From the NCBI RefSeq assembly GCF_015832195.1, contig NC_052032.1, forward strand, positions 936,618 through 1,000,617: 64,000 nt of DNA. Direction: 5' to 3'. Within the stretch, counting starts at the first letter, position 1; each line of letters opens with the position of its first letter. Positions 48,201 to 57,125 of the stretch are shown in pieces. Source of the stretch: Motacilla alba alba (taxonomy: Eukaryota > Chordata > Aves > Passeriformes > Motacillidae). Below the pieces are notes generated by a model that searched no databases, had not been told where the DNA came from, and was given only the letters and a program-made list of their open reading frames with translations. A program made the position numbers and the translations under genes.

Positions 48201-48793
48201 GTGTCACCAGCCTAGGCCACATCTACAGTCACCCTTTAAGGGCCACTGACAACTTCATCAGTTCACTACCACAGTCATTAATAAAAATCAAAGTTCCCAA
48301 CTCTGAAATCTGAAATACTTCACAGAGAAGTACGTTGGGAACAAACTTGTAAATTCAGAAACCAAAAAGCAACCAACTTCTTCCCAGCAAATAATCAGGC
48401 TGACCATTTACCTCAAGGTACTCAGTCCCAGGATCTCCATCCTAACCATGAACCTCACTGCAGACACACTGCAAGGTCCCTTGGTCCCAGCACAGGTGTT
48501 GTTTTTATGCATACAAAGAGAATCAGGCACAGCAAACTCCTTCCTGCAGTGCCTGTAGACTGTGCCTCCATGGCAAAGACAGGTGACCCACGCAGTGCCA
48601 TGTCCTGCACAGCACAGGCCACACGCTCCTGCAGAGCCGCATTTTGCTTTCCCAAAGACTTCTCAGCCTAGTTCAGGTGTCTGAGTGTCAAAACATTACT
48701 CACCATCCACGGCATGTAGGTCTCTGTGCTCTTGGAAGCAGCTATAGTATTTATATTTTTTCCCACAAATGTCACACGTGTACCTAAAATTGT
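16708..48793 (-). CDS. ZNF618: ZNF618, zinc-finger / hAT-transposase-derived protein (3' part, spliced)
   Basis: This is the partial coding region of ZNF618 on the minus strand. It joins exons 48793-48704, 47352-47317, 46564-46490, 45500-45411, 39781-39566, 36868-36785, 24413-24336, 19091-18987 and 18221-16708. All junctions are GT-AG and stay in one frame. The product is a nuclear DNA-binding protein with C2H2 fingers followed by a domesticated hAT transposase module without an active element around it. From established knowledge, human ZNF618 is a reported partner of the 5-hydroxymethylcytosine reader UHRF2. Identification rests on near-identity to the human protein as I remember it: YTCDICGKKYKYY, VFSVEGAPENRA, YTCEFCGKQYKYY, YTCGACGIQF and the C-terminal SPEDMNKLMFLKSNML. 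The start codon, the N-terminal region and zinc finger 1 are not in this window. Two further in-frame exons are listed separately. Confidence 0.96.
18222..18986 (-). other. ZNF618: ZNF618 last intron
   Basis: A 765-bp intron between the linker exon and the terminal exon. It holds one CR1 fragment (18510-18690). Splice ends are GTACGT and CCCTGCAG. Confidence 0.85.
18510..18690 (-). mobile_element. CR1 LINE 3' fragment
   Basis: It reads as the reverse complement of a songbird CR1 3' end: GGTTTGGGTTGGAAGGGACA, CCACCCCTGCCATGGGCAGG, CACTGTCCCAGGCTGCTCCA and AACCTGGCCTTGGACACTTC. It lies inside the last ZNF618 intron, in the same orientation as the gene. Confidence 0.92.
18987..19091 (-). CDS. 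ZNF618: ZNF618 linker exon before the hAT module
   Basis: A 105-bp exon with acceptor CCTCGCAG and donor AACA followed by GTACGT. It encodes ADNENNIASSQQPRSPLPVV then EEKWKPQLQRNNTNN. This matches the human linker ADNENNIAS...VVEEKWKPQ...NNT with small substitutions. It connects finger 4 to the terminal exon. It ends one base into a Thr codon completed by the terminal exon. Confidence 0.94.
21905..22210 (-). mobile_element. CR1 LINE 3' fragment, different subfamily
   Basis: It begins with the reverse complement of a CR1 terminus (CCCAGACTTGTTTAGGCTGG, AAAAGACCTCTAAGATCATC). It continues through CACTAAGCCATGTCCCCAAA, GCACTCCCAGGGATGGTGAC and AACAACTTGAGGCCGTTTCC. The word order differs from the neighbouring CR1 copies, so it is another subfamily. 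Confidence 0.9.
22715..22925 (-). mobile_element. CR1 LINE 3' fragment
   Basis: Reverse complement of the songbird-type CR1 3' end: GGTTGGGTGGGAAGAGACCT, CACCCCTGCCATGGCAGGAA, CAGGCTGCTCCAAGCCCTGT, TGCCAGGGATCCAGGGGCAG and GGGCACCCTGTGCCAGGGCC. Confidence 0.92.
24336..24413 (-). CDS. ZNF618: ZNF618 exon: zinc finger 4
   Basis: A 78-bp exon with acceptor AAACAG and donor GCAG followed by GTAAGC. It encodes EPYTCGACGIQFQFYNNLLE followed by HMQSHA. This is a C-x2-C-x12-H-x3-H finger and the last before the transposase-derived module. Its FQFYNN core differs from the KYKYY of the earlier fingers, as in the human protein. Phase 1 on both sides. Confidence 0.95.
24414..29246 (-). other. ZNF618: ZNF618 intron upstream of finger 4
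   Basis: About 4.8 kb (12.4 kb if the 29247-29291 exon is skipped). It holds a GGGCT tandem repeat close to the finger 4 exon. No CR1 fragment or additional exon was recognised. Confidence 0.7.
24541..24564 (+). repeat. (GGGCT)n tandem repeat with G-quadruplex potential
   Basis: Four GGGCT units plus GGGC give five G3 runs with 2-base loops on the plus strand. It lies in the ZNF618 intron, 128 bp before the finger 4 exon in gene direction, on the template strand. Confidence 0.9.
29247..29291 (-). CDS. ZNF618: Candidate alternative ZNF618 micro-exon (15 codons)
   Basis: A 45-bp segment flanked by very good splice signals: a C/T-rich tract ending TTTTTTGCAG, and donor AAA followed by GTAAGTG. 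It is open in the ZNF618 frame (ETASPLISNPFPLLQ, then K at the next junction). Phase 1 on both sides means it can be included or skipped without a frameshift. It lies between the AESAFSRR exon and the finger 4 exon. I do not recall this peptide in the canonical human isoform, so it is inferred to be an alternative or bird-specific exon. Confidence 0.45.
29292..36784 (-). other. ZNF618: ZNF618 intron, mostly unique sequence
   Basis: About 7.5 kb. An AT-rich stretch lies at 32160-32720. No repeat of a family I can name and no additional in-frame exon was recognised. Confidence 0.65.
36785..36868 (-). CDS. ZNF618: ZNF618 linker exon (AESAFSRRVEGK)
   Basis: An 84-bp exon, donor AGTG followed by GTAAGT. 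It encodes AESAFSRRVEGKVQNNFEET then NSNSQNSS, almost identical to the human linker before finger 4. The acceptor is a tandem CAGCAG (NAGNAG) site, so use of the second AG would remove a single alanine codon. Phase 1 on both sides; it can be joined either directly to 39566 or to the candidate exon at 36995-37141. Confidence 0.94.
36995..37141 (-). CDS. ZNF618: Candidate alternative ZNF618 cassette exon (49 codons)
   Basis: A 147-bp segment that is open for 49 codons in the ZNF618 frame, with phase 1 on both sides and donor CGAG followed by GTATTT. It encodes a Pro/Ser-rich, finger-free stretch that includes SQSRPPQPEGIQEKYPPV and ends in LAHLPPKR. Two acceptors lie 5 bp apart after a T-rich tract: GCAG (exon from 37146) and GGGGAG (exon from 37141). 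Only the second keeps the frame; the first runs into TGA. I do not remember this peptide in the canonical human protein. It may be an alternative or lineage-specific exon, or chance. Confidence 0.45.
37142..39565 (-). other. ZNF618: ZNF618 intron
   Basis: About 2.4 kb. It contains a perfect 11-bp duplication (CTGAAGCATCC at 37591-37601 and 37602-37612) and a T run at about 39007-39020. No other element was recognised. Confidence 0.65.
39566..39781 (-). CDS. ZNF618: ZNF618 Ser/Pro-rich linker exon
   Basis: A 216-bp exon (72 codons) rich in Ser, Pro and basic residues, including SSECSYPEFSRSPLF, VAVKTQASQSSKKSPAS and FRAPNSGSPGSKAIT. It matches the human linker SECSHPEVSPSPRFVAAKTQ in order and spacing. 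The donor is ACAG followed by GTACCA. The acceptor chosen (CTGTGCAG at 39782-39785) is the one that joins in frame to finger 3 and gives a length divisible by three. The sequence just upstream also resembles human coding sequence but cannot be joined in frame, so the 5' edge is less certain than the 3' edge. Confidence 0.88.
40185..40204. repeat. GGAAT microsatellite
   Basis: Four copies of GAATG/GAATT in a row inside a ZNF618 intron. Confidence 0.85.
42578..42815 (-). mobile_element. CR1 LINE 3' fragment
   Basis: It has the reverse-complement CR1 words ATCCAGCCTGGCCTTGGGCA, GGGGATCCAGGGGCAGCCAC and GGGCACCCTGTGCCAGGGCC. Further into the element come CATTCCCCTTGTTCTGTCAC and ATGCCCTGAACAGTCTCTCT. 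The extreme 3' end is missing or too diverged to see. Confidence 0.85.
44285..44312. repeat. 28-bp perfect palindrome
   Basis: Arms ATGTTTTCAGCCT and AGGCTGAAAACAT (13 bp each) are separated by only GA. It lies in an intron of ZNF618 with no visible mobile element around it. Confidence 0.95.
45411..45500 (-). CDS. ZNF618: ZNF618 exon: zinc finger 3
   Basis: A 90-bp exon with acceptor TTTCACAG and donor GTGAGT. It encodes TGNYTCEFCGKQYKYYTPYQ followed by EHVALHAPI, a C-x2-C-x12-H-x3-H finger. It has the same length and phase as the finger 2 exon (48704-48793), consistent with duplication of a finger-exon unit within the gene. It ends one base into the next codon (phase 1). Confidence 0.95.
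46490..46564 (-). CDS. ZNF618: ZNF618 acidic linker exon
   Basis: A 75-bp exon with acceptor TTGCAG and donor GTAAGA. It encodes DPYDQAVIADEVKEEEPEPF followed by QKIGP. It joins in frame to the finger 3 exon (K at the junction, then TGNYTC). The stretch is strongly acidic and unlike a finger. The motif VKEEEPEPF resembles a SUMO-type acidic V-K-x-E context; this is a pattern observation only. Phase 1 on both sides. Confidence 0.93.
47317..47352 (-). CDS. ZNF618: ZNF618 small linker exon (VFSVEGAPENRA)
   Basis: A 36-bp micro-exon between finger 2 and the acidic linker. The acceptor is TGTGTTAG. A second AG six bases downstream (TTTTTAG) would break the frame, so the upstream one was chosen. 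The donor is GCAG followed by GTAAGC. Phase 1 on both sides. The peptide VFSVEGAPENRA is identical to the human protein as I recall it, which fixes the boundaries. Confidence 0.9.
48704..48793 (-). CDS. ZNF618: ZNF618 exon: zinc finger 2
   Basis: This 90-bp exon has acceptor CTACAG and donor GTGAGT. It enters and leaves with one codon base outside the boundary (phase 1). It encodes NFRYTCDICGKKYKYY followed by SCFQEHRDLHAVD. That is a complete C2H2 finger of spacing C-x2-C-x12-H-x3-H. The aromatic run KYKYY in place of the usual finger alpha-helix start is characteristic of the ZNF618 fingers. It is the most upstream ZNF618 exon I can identify in the window; the exon for finger 1 should lie further right. 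Confidence 0.95.
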
Positions 48794-51327
48794 CTGTAGG
48801 AAGAAGAAAACAGACCAGTTTAGAAACTCTGAGGTGAAAGGCAAGCACTGCAACCACACTGGTCAATCAGACACCCCCATGCACTGACACATCCCACGTG
48901 CTCTGTCAGGTCTCTAAGGCACACAGACAACCGCTGCCTCACACTGTTCCCCCTGGCCCACACTATATGGTTTGGGGCATATTCTGATTTATTTCCTCTT
49001 CAGACAGCTCTTCTCTCCAGGGCAGACCCCACAGACTGCACAGCAATGAGGATGCAGGGCAGCAGGCCCTGCTGGCATCTCCTTTGGAAGTTCAGGGCTC
49101 AGCAAGTTCAGGGACAAGCACCTGTTGGTCAGGATGGGAACAAAGGGGCAGAACTAAGCACAGAACCAATGTATGAGCACACACCTGCTTCTTACTGCTG
49201 CTGTTTACTAATTCCCAACTGCACCCAGGATCTGTCAGAACCAACAAACCCAGGACATCCAACAACCCAAGGCACACAGGACAGTAAGATGCTCAGTGAA
49301 GGCAGGGCTGATGAAGCTTGGTTTCATATCTATTTGGTCCCTACACCCCATCACTTCATCCTAGCATCAACCAACCCTTCACCTCAGCTGTGTGGGACAA
49401 ACAGATGTAAAACAGCTCCAAGTGTTTATGGATCTGGTTTGTTCAGAATGGGGATCAGTGTCTTTAGCTCAGCTATCACATCAAGAGGAGGATGTGATAG
49501 AGGAGGATTTCCTGATCAGCTTGGTGGGGTGTTTCCCCCTCTGCTGCCTGACACACCCTGGGGTGCCTTTCCTGAGCAGTCACCCCACCTGTCAGACAAC
49601 CCCAGGCCAATGGCTTGGTGCTATGAGCCCACAGCAAAGTGGCAAACATAATGAAGTCCACGGCAAACACAGTGAAACACATTGGTTTGTACAGCCACAA
49701 AGGATCCTGAAACCAGTGTGTTTCCTTCCCAGCAGGAGCAAGGAGTGCAGGCAGCAGCTCCCAGGGCTCCACAGAGGACCTGCCATTCAGGGAGCTCCCC
49801 TGCAGCAATGCAGTTGTATCCATGTATTCCTACTGTCAGCAAAGTTAAAGCCTTGTTTTTACCTCTTCCACGCTGTGTTCAAACACACCAGACTGTGCAC
49901 ATTAAGTAAGCTCTCATTTTATTTCTCTATCATTTTACTTCTAAAATCACTCCCTATTTTAAGCTTTGATATATTGGTACAGTGCAATCACTCACTTGGG
50001 TTCACTGCTCAGTCCAGCAGCACTGGGGGTTCAGCACTAAATAAAGGATCACTGTCACCCTTTATTCAGAGTGACTGTAGAAGCCATGATGATCTAGCAG
50101 AGAAAAATGCCAAATCTAAATGGTGTTAAACATCTGGGCACTGGAACTTTACCTCTGTGACTAAAAAATATTTGTATCTTAATCAGAGCACAGCAGGGCT
50201 AAACTAGAGTTAAGGGCTTTTTAGAAGTCTAGGCTGGACAAGGGAGGAGACAGAGACTCTCTGCACAGACAATGCATGGCTCCAGGGATAGGAGGAGGAG
50301 CAGCAGAACACACCTGTAAGAACATTCCAGTGGCAAATGCTCTGGCAAGGCACGTTTAACTGTGTTTGCTCCATTATGTGATCTTGTGAGGCTCCTTGTG
50401 TGGTCACAAAACGGTGCTGAGGGCCTCCCTCTACCCCGGGCCCTCTCCCACAATGAAGAGGATCAATGATAGCTGCTGAGTATCTGTGTAGCTGTTGCAA
50501 AACCCCCCAGACAATTAGCACAGTCAATTAGCAAGTCAAGTAGCAGAAAAACCCTAACTTGGCATCAGTCCCATCTCAATGGGTGTCCTCAAACCAAGGA
50601 ACCAACCTCCTTTTTGAAGTGCAATGAGCTCTACAGGACCAACTGAAGAATAACTCTTTCAAAGCAGTCCCAAAGACCAGGCACCTTCACATTCAGAGAA
50701 CAAAAACTATTATGGCCTTAGTTTGGAAGAAAAGAGCTCAGTAAATAATAAGACTTGTTAGAACAGAAGAAAACTAACTAACACACCATTCCACAGGGCC
50801 AGGCATGGCTACCTGTGGTCCCTGTCACACAGGGGGATCTTACTGTCCCTAGCAGAGCCCATGCTGGGAGTGGGCACTTCTTCCCTTGGCAGTGCAGGGA
50901 GCATGAAACATGTAATAAGTGCAACAGCACAGCCCCGGGGAAGAGGGGTTTGCTGCTGTTGTTAGGGGACTGTCCCCACAGGCAGAAGGATCTCCAGGGA
51001 TTACAAAGAAGTAAGATTTTGTTCCAGCTGGTCCAGCTTGGCAGTGATCTCCTGGGCTCTGTAGGAGAGAACACCCAGCAAACAGTGCCCAACCTCAGAG
51101 ACAGGAGTTTACAGAGAATTCACAAAGAGCTGCCCATGTGCAGCCAAGCTTTACCTCTCTGAACAGCAGTCCCTGCTGAGGCTGCTCCCAAGAGCCAGGC
51201 CCCCTCCTCCTCACCCAGTACAGCCATCTCTGCTGACAGCCTTCCAACACGCCCAGCACTGACCCCAGCAGACACTGCTTTCTTAGCAAGAACCTCCCTG
51301 GGCAGAACTAGCCCTGCAGTACCACTT

Positions 51328-51475
51328 AGAATCACAGAATCTCCTGGGCTGGAAGGGACCCACAAGGATCAGACACCCCAAGGATCAGACACCCCAACAA
51401 CCTCAGAGCATTGTCCAAACACTTCTTGAACTCTGCCAGGCTGTGCCCACAGGGAAGCTGTTCCAGGGCAGTTTT
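51328..51475 (-). mobile_element. CR1 LINE 3' fragment
   Basis: It begins AGAATCACAGAATCTCCTGG then GCTGGAAGGGACCCACAAGG, the reverse complement of a CR1 terminus, and continues through CAAACACTTCTTGAACTCTG. It carries an internal perfect 16-bp duplication, AAGGATCAGACACCCC at 51364-51379 and 51380-51395. Confidence 0.88.
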
Positions 51476-54400
51476 CCTGCTGTGGGTTATAACTCCTACT
51501 CCAAGGTATCCAGCTGGGGCACAATATCCAGTACCTGTAACACAGCTTGCCATGGGAAGAGCTGCAAGGGACTCCAGGTGCTCAGGTGTGGCTGCAAACC
51601 CACACTGAAACCCATCCCTAAACCTCTGCAGGGGTGGATCCACACAGAGCCAAACTAACGCTACCTAGGCAAGTTTGCTCAGATTCAAAGTCTCTGCTGT
51701 CATCAGGGGCTGCACCTTAAGGCTCCACCCAAAGCACAACCACACCAGCAGGCACTATTAGGGCAGGGAAGGACACTGCTCAGCCCCCCAGCACATGGCG
51801 TCAGTGCTGGCCCTTACTGGTATTCAAATCCTTGCTGCCAGCTGAGCAACGACCCTGCTGCAAACATAGCCCTTCAAAATGCTCCGAAGACATCTGCTCA
51901 AACCCCAGACTCCTCTTTCTTCTTCATGCTCAGGAGCCTTTCCAACAGGAGCAAGGATTTCAGAAAGAGGTCTAGTGATTATGAGCTGTACTTATTAAGT
52001 CAGCTCACAATTCATCTTTAATACACAGGCACCTTAATAAACTTTAATAGAGCACCTTATCTTGCTAGTGGTAGAAAAGGCAAGGCACAGCCTCGTTACA
52101 AGGCAGCTCCTCAGCTATGAAGGACTGGCACACTCAGATGGCAAATGAGCAGGTTTTTCAAGTACCCCAAGAAATAACTCCACGGGGGCTGAAAGAAGTT
52201 TTGACCACTCTGCTTGCAAGTAGACCCCAATAAAAGAGAGAATGAGCTGTCCTTCTCTCCCATCTCCAGGAGCTGCTGCCAGCTGGCTCCAGTGGTGTGT
52301 CCAGCACTGGCTGAACTCCCTGCCCCAGGGCTGAGCTCAGCTCTCTTCCCAGATCCTGCATTCAGGATTTGGAGATTTTTTGTTGGTTTGATTCACATAT
52401 TCCCCAGAGAAGGAAGCACATATTTCATTCTGGCAGGAAAAAGAAGGCAGAGAACACATGCCCAGCAGTGGCAGCCAAAACAAGACGCTTACTTCCTTAG
52501 GACACTTGGCCTCAGTGGATTTTGCTTTAGAAACCCAGGAAGGGAATAAGAGTAATCAGAAATGTGTTGAAAGGTCAGGAGCTCTGTATCACTAAAAATA
52601 TAGCAAGAAATACAGATCACCTAACCCACCCTCCTAAGTGCAGGAATACCACAAAAGCTGGGTACAAACTGAGCCCACTGGGCTCCAAGAGCTCTGCACA
52701 GCATCCCAGAAACCCAGACTGGAAACAGTCCCATCCAGCTGACATCCCTGCAGTGCTGCCAGCACAGCCCATAAAGGGTCCCAAATGATGGGCTCTCCCC
52801 ACAGTAGCTGCAGAAGCTCCTCAAGGACCTGTCCAAGGTGAAGAACAATTTTCACCTGGCCCAGAATTCACACTGAGCTTTCAAATGGCAGAAGCCACAA
52901 AAGGTACTTGATAGAGGAGCTCTCAGCAAATGGCACCCTGCAGACACCCTGGAATCCTATTGCACCTACTCTGGCAGAGCACTGCAGGAACAGCGTCTAG
53001 CAGGGACAGTCTCCACATGTGGAAGGGCAAAACTGCGGAATGTAAACAGACCACAACTTCCTGCTGAATTCTTCCTAACATCCAGAAGTGCTGCAGGTCC
53101 CAGTCAGGATAAAAGCAGAAAGACTAGAAGAGGGCAGTCTGGACAGCACTGCTTGTCCTGCTCCATGATCAGGGTGGCTCCTTTGCATCAGCAGGTTTGG
53201 AAATGGCAAAGGAAGCACCCAACATAAGGGATTCTATTCTAAATCCTACATTCTGTGACAATTCCACATAATTCATTCACCTTGGCAAACGAGGTTTCCC
53301 AAACATAAAGTCCAGGAGCAGCTCTTAAAGGGGAGGGACTGGATTTCTTACAGCTGCAATACATTTTATGTCACCTCTCTGTTTGAGGCTGTGATGTTTC
53401 TGGCCCCAAAAAGGCTTTCTGAGTGGGGTTTAAGTGACCACAAAGGATCAGCATCATCCCTCCAGTTCTGGCCAGTGGATCACAGGACAGCTGATGACTT
53501 GCTCTGATCCTTGGTTTCACATTCCTTGTTTCCTGAAAATCTGCTGGCAGACGCTCAAGTCCTGCTGGTGACAAACCCAGAGGGCTGGAGCTGGGGAATA
53601 GCTCTGTGGCAGTACCTGGAAAAAGCATCACCTTTCTTGGGATATCTGCCTCACTGGAAGGAACCATGAGCAACACCAGCACTCTTCAGGATGAGCCAGT
53701 CCCCATGACTAATCCACCTGATGCAAAGAAACAGGAAAGGATGGCATTTTCTGAGGACCATGCTGCATGCTTCCCACTGGGAAATACCTCTCCAAGCTGT
53801 GTCCAGGGCACACTCTACCTGAGCAGCTTCTCTGGAAGACCCAGAGTGCAGCTAATGCTTCCTTACAACACATCAGGGAGAAAACAAAACATCTGGGACC
53901 CTCACTTGTTTCTGTGGATTCCACCCAGGGCAGCACAAAGACAGCTCTGGAGAGAGGCTTCTTCTCCCTTTCCGCAGCCAGAGGGGCACCTAGATGGAAA
54001 GGAACACATTTATGGCTTCCTAAGCTGGCAGAACATTCCCCGCGCAGGCTCACAGACAATTCCTTTGACTTGAGCCTTTGGCATCTTTTGAGGATTCCTT
54101 CCAGACTGGCAGTGAGGAGAGGCAGAGTCAGGGCTGCAGACAGGAGCACAGACCCCCCTCTCCTCCCCACTGGAACTGTGTCTTGCACACAGGTTACAGC
54201 TTTACAGAGGCATTTTACAGCCAGGGACAGAGCTGCCAGTAAAATCAGCTTCAATTTACATCAGAACTCTACTTAAAGGCGTCTAATGGCAAAATTCCTT
54301 GAAAAGGGAGCAGGACTGAGCCCAAAGTCAGCAGCAAACCCTTAAGAGGATTAAAGTACCCAGAGTTACATTAGTAAGGATTAAATAATAATAAAATCCA

Positions 54401-54896
54401 CAATTCTGGAAAGGACAGAAACCCTCTCACACAAAGGCACAAGCCAGATCCTAAATAGGGGTGAGGGAAAAAAAAATTCCCTGCGGGAAAACTATTCCAA
54501 GATCACTCAGTTCACAATAATTTACTTCCTTCTCATAAACATTTGGCCTCTGTCAGGAACACAGGAGACATCCAGGAACACACTGGATTAACACTGTGCT
54601 TCCCATACTTCACATAAGGTCATCCTTGGGATGCAAACTGCCAAGCCAGGAATATTCCCAAACCCTCACAGGGAGGGGCAAATCCCCTGAAATGACCCAA
54701 AAATTGGTGCAAGGTGCTGGCTCACCTTCCAGCTGGCAAGGGGCCAAATGACAGTTGAGAGGGCATGGAGCCACAGGCTCCTGCTTGCCTTCTCCATGAA
54801 GGATTCCGGGGCCATTCCAGCTCCTGAGAAAAGCTGCTACAGGTGCAGTCAGGAGCTACAGAGCTGAATCACCTCACAGCAATTTTTAAGCTTTCA

Positions 54897-55015
54897 AGTC
54901 GGCGGCCGGAGGAATCTATAAATTCTGTGATACTTTATTGAAACCATGTGTCAGCTGAATGTATCACAACGGAGATTTCAATGCACGCCATCCAGGCCTG
55001 GATGTAATCCTACCA
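54897..55015. promoter_or_regulatory. Candidate conserved noncoding element
   Basis: A 120-bp block in the large intron whose texture differs from its surroundings. It mixes AT-rich words with several retained CpGs (TCGGCGGCCGGAGGAATCTA, TGTATCACAACGGAGATTTC, AATGCACGCCATCCAGGCCT). It has no open frame with splice sites and does not match a repeat I know. Such composition is typical of constrained intronic enhancers, but conservation cannot be shown from one sequence. Confidence 0.35.
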
Positions 55016-55128
55016 GGTTTGGAAAGTTGATGCCAGACTACCAGGAATTTCCCTGCAGAGGGGAATATCCTGGTTTAATTTCTGAGAGAATGAACCCTTG
55101 CTCAGAATAGCCTGATGGCCACAAACTC

Positions 55129-55167
55129 TATATAATAATAAATATATATATATATATTATTTTTTTA
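55129..55167. repeat. (TA)n microsatellite
   Basis: TAATAATAAATATATATATA followed by a T run, in the large ZNF618 intron. Confidence 0.9.
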
Positions 55168-56897
55168 AAAAATGTTTTGAGGAAAAGGTGTTTTGGACAC
55201 TACTTACTGGATGCTGAGACACTCTCAGGATGTTACACATCAAAGAATTTCTGTCTCCTTCAGTTAAAAGTATGCTCAGGTTGAATCCAAACAAACAGCA
55301 AATATAAGCCATTTAAAGAAAAAATATTAATATTTTACAATTATCCCCCAAATCAGCATCATGGAGCACGATACTGAGGCTCCATGGTAGAATTCAGACA
55401 CACGAGGTAACGTAACAACATGAGCAGATCCTGTCTCATCCTGCCTCATTCTGGTGTCACTTCAGGGCAGGGCAGGGTTCTTTTTTTGGTAAATTCACAG
55501 TGTAAATAAGGGTAAGATAAAGAATGGTCTAATCAGTGTCTTAAGGGTGTTACTCCCAGCAATCTGACAATGAACTACCTCCATTTGCACAATTAAAAAA
55601 ATAGGTATACTTGAACCTGCATAACCTGTAAATGAGGAAAGATTTATCTTTCTATCAATAAGGATCTGAAGTTCCAACTCAAGTGAAAAAGTCCATTCAG
55701 CCCACACTGTGGAGTTCTGCATAACACACAATAAATACAATTTTATTTTAAAGTCCCTTCTGGAGTAAAATGGCTTGGCTGGGAACACACCATTCATCTG
55801 TCTCACAACTGCTTGGATTAAATGATGTAGCACTGAGAGTTTCATAAAAGAAAAGCAAACCTCTCCTGACTTTTTCCTATTCATTTGTCCAGGACTAGAA
55901 ATTCTGTTCTTACTGTGATTTCCAGATGGGAATTCACAAGGATTATCACTGCCTGGTTTCCAAAGTGGAAAGAAGAAGTGCTAGTTAAATGACTGAGCAG
56001 CATTGAAGAAGAGATCCTGGCTCCATAAAATGTCTTAAGGAACAAAATGAAATTAAATTAAGCCAGGGGATGCAGGACCCTCCTCCCCACAGTCACCCGA
56101 GACAATCAAGAACACCAACCCTGCTTAGGCTGAAAGAAAAAGGTGTCAGGAAGGTGATCCCTGTATTCCTCTGCCTTTCTGGTTAGGAAGATCCTTAGGA
56201 GGGAAGCTACTGAGAATTAGAATAATTAAAATACTGACGGTGTATGGGTTTGTTTGCTATTCAGGTTCAACACTGCTGAGATGCCAACAAGCAGCTGAAC
56301 AGAAAAAGGTCAGGCTGAAAGAAGAATTTGGAATAATCCCTGGTATGGCTGTTGTACACCTCTACTATTGCTAAATTCCAAACCATATTGGAAGATGGAA
56401 AGTGCATCCCTCACTGGATATACCAGGGATGTATTTCTGCCTTCACTAAAACTCTCCTGGCATCTTGAGGACAAACTGAGGGATGACCAGCACAGTCTGG
56501 GATTACTAAAATTCTTATCCTCTTTTTATTGAAATAAATGTACATTTCCCTATAATTTTCCTGCCTAGGAACTCCAAGAGATTTGTTTCCAAATATTAAC
56601 ATCCAGATTTCTGTAAACACCATCTATTTGGGCAGCATCTGAGAAAGAACTGCATATTAGCAATTTTCTACATAAGATCATCTGAAGATCACAGAATTTT
56701 AGACAACCTGAAAGCCTCCTCTTCTAAAAACTCTGATTAAAAGTACCCAGAGAGGCACTGCTCCTCTCCAGAGCTATGGAACTGCAGGACTTGCAGCACA
56801 TCAAACCCTGCAGTGAGTACATCTTTAGGACCTGGATGGAAACACACTGGATATCCAGGAACTGTTCCAAATTTCACCCACCTCAGACAGAGGACAG

Positions 56898-57125
56898 GTC
56901 ACAGAATTACAAAATATTCTGGCTTACAAGGGACCCACAGGGATCATGAGTCCAACCCCCGTCCCTGCCCAGACCCCCCAGCAACCCCACCCTGGGCATC
57001 CCTGGCAGCGCTGGCCAAAGGCTCCTGGAGCTCTGGCAGCCTCGGGGCCGTGCCCATTCCCTGGGGAGCCTGGGCAGTGCCAGCACCCTCTGGGGGAAGA
57101 ACCTTGCCCTGAGCTCCAGCCTGAC
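56898..57125 (-). mobile_element. CR1 LINE 3' fragment
   Basis: Reverse complement of a CR1 end: GTCACAGAATTACAAAATAT, GGCTTACAAGGGACCCACAG, GGATCATGAGTCCAACCCCC, then a GC-rich body with GGCATCCCTGGCAGCGCTGG. It is in the same orientation as ZNF618. Confidence 0.88.

Larger units (their letters stand above)
45501..48703 (-). other. ZNF618: ZNF618 introns between finger 2 and finger 3
   Basis: Three short introns (45501-46489, 46565-47316 and 47353-48703). I see no repeats of a named family and no other in-frame exon in them. Confidence 0.75.

Noticed and set aside
51001..51660. Open frames around 51120-51640 on the minus strand
   Set aside because: They overlap a CR1 3' fragment and its flanks, with no coherent exon structure.
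54726..54823. 98-bp minus-strand segment with acceptor TTTTCTCAG and donor GAAG/GTGAGC
   Set aside because: It is open in two frames, but its length (remainder 2) does not fit between phase 1 ZNF618 exons and no partner exon was found.
55206..55240. Strong donor (ATCCA/GTAAGTA) on the minus strand
   Set aside because: The frame required by ZNF618 meets a stop codon a short way upstream, without an intervening acceptor.
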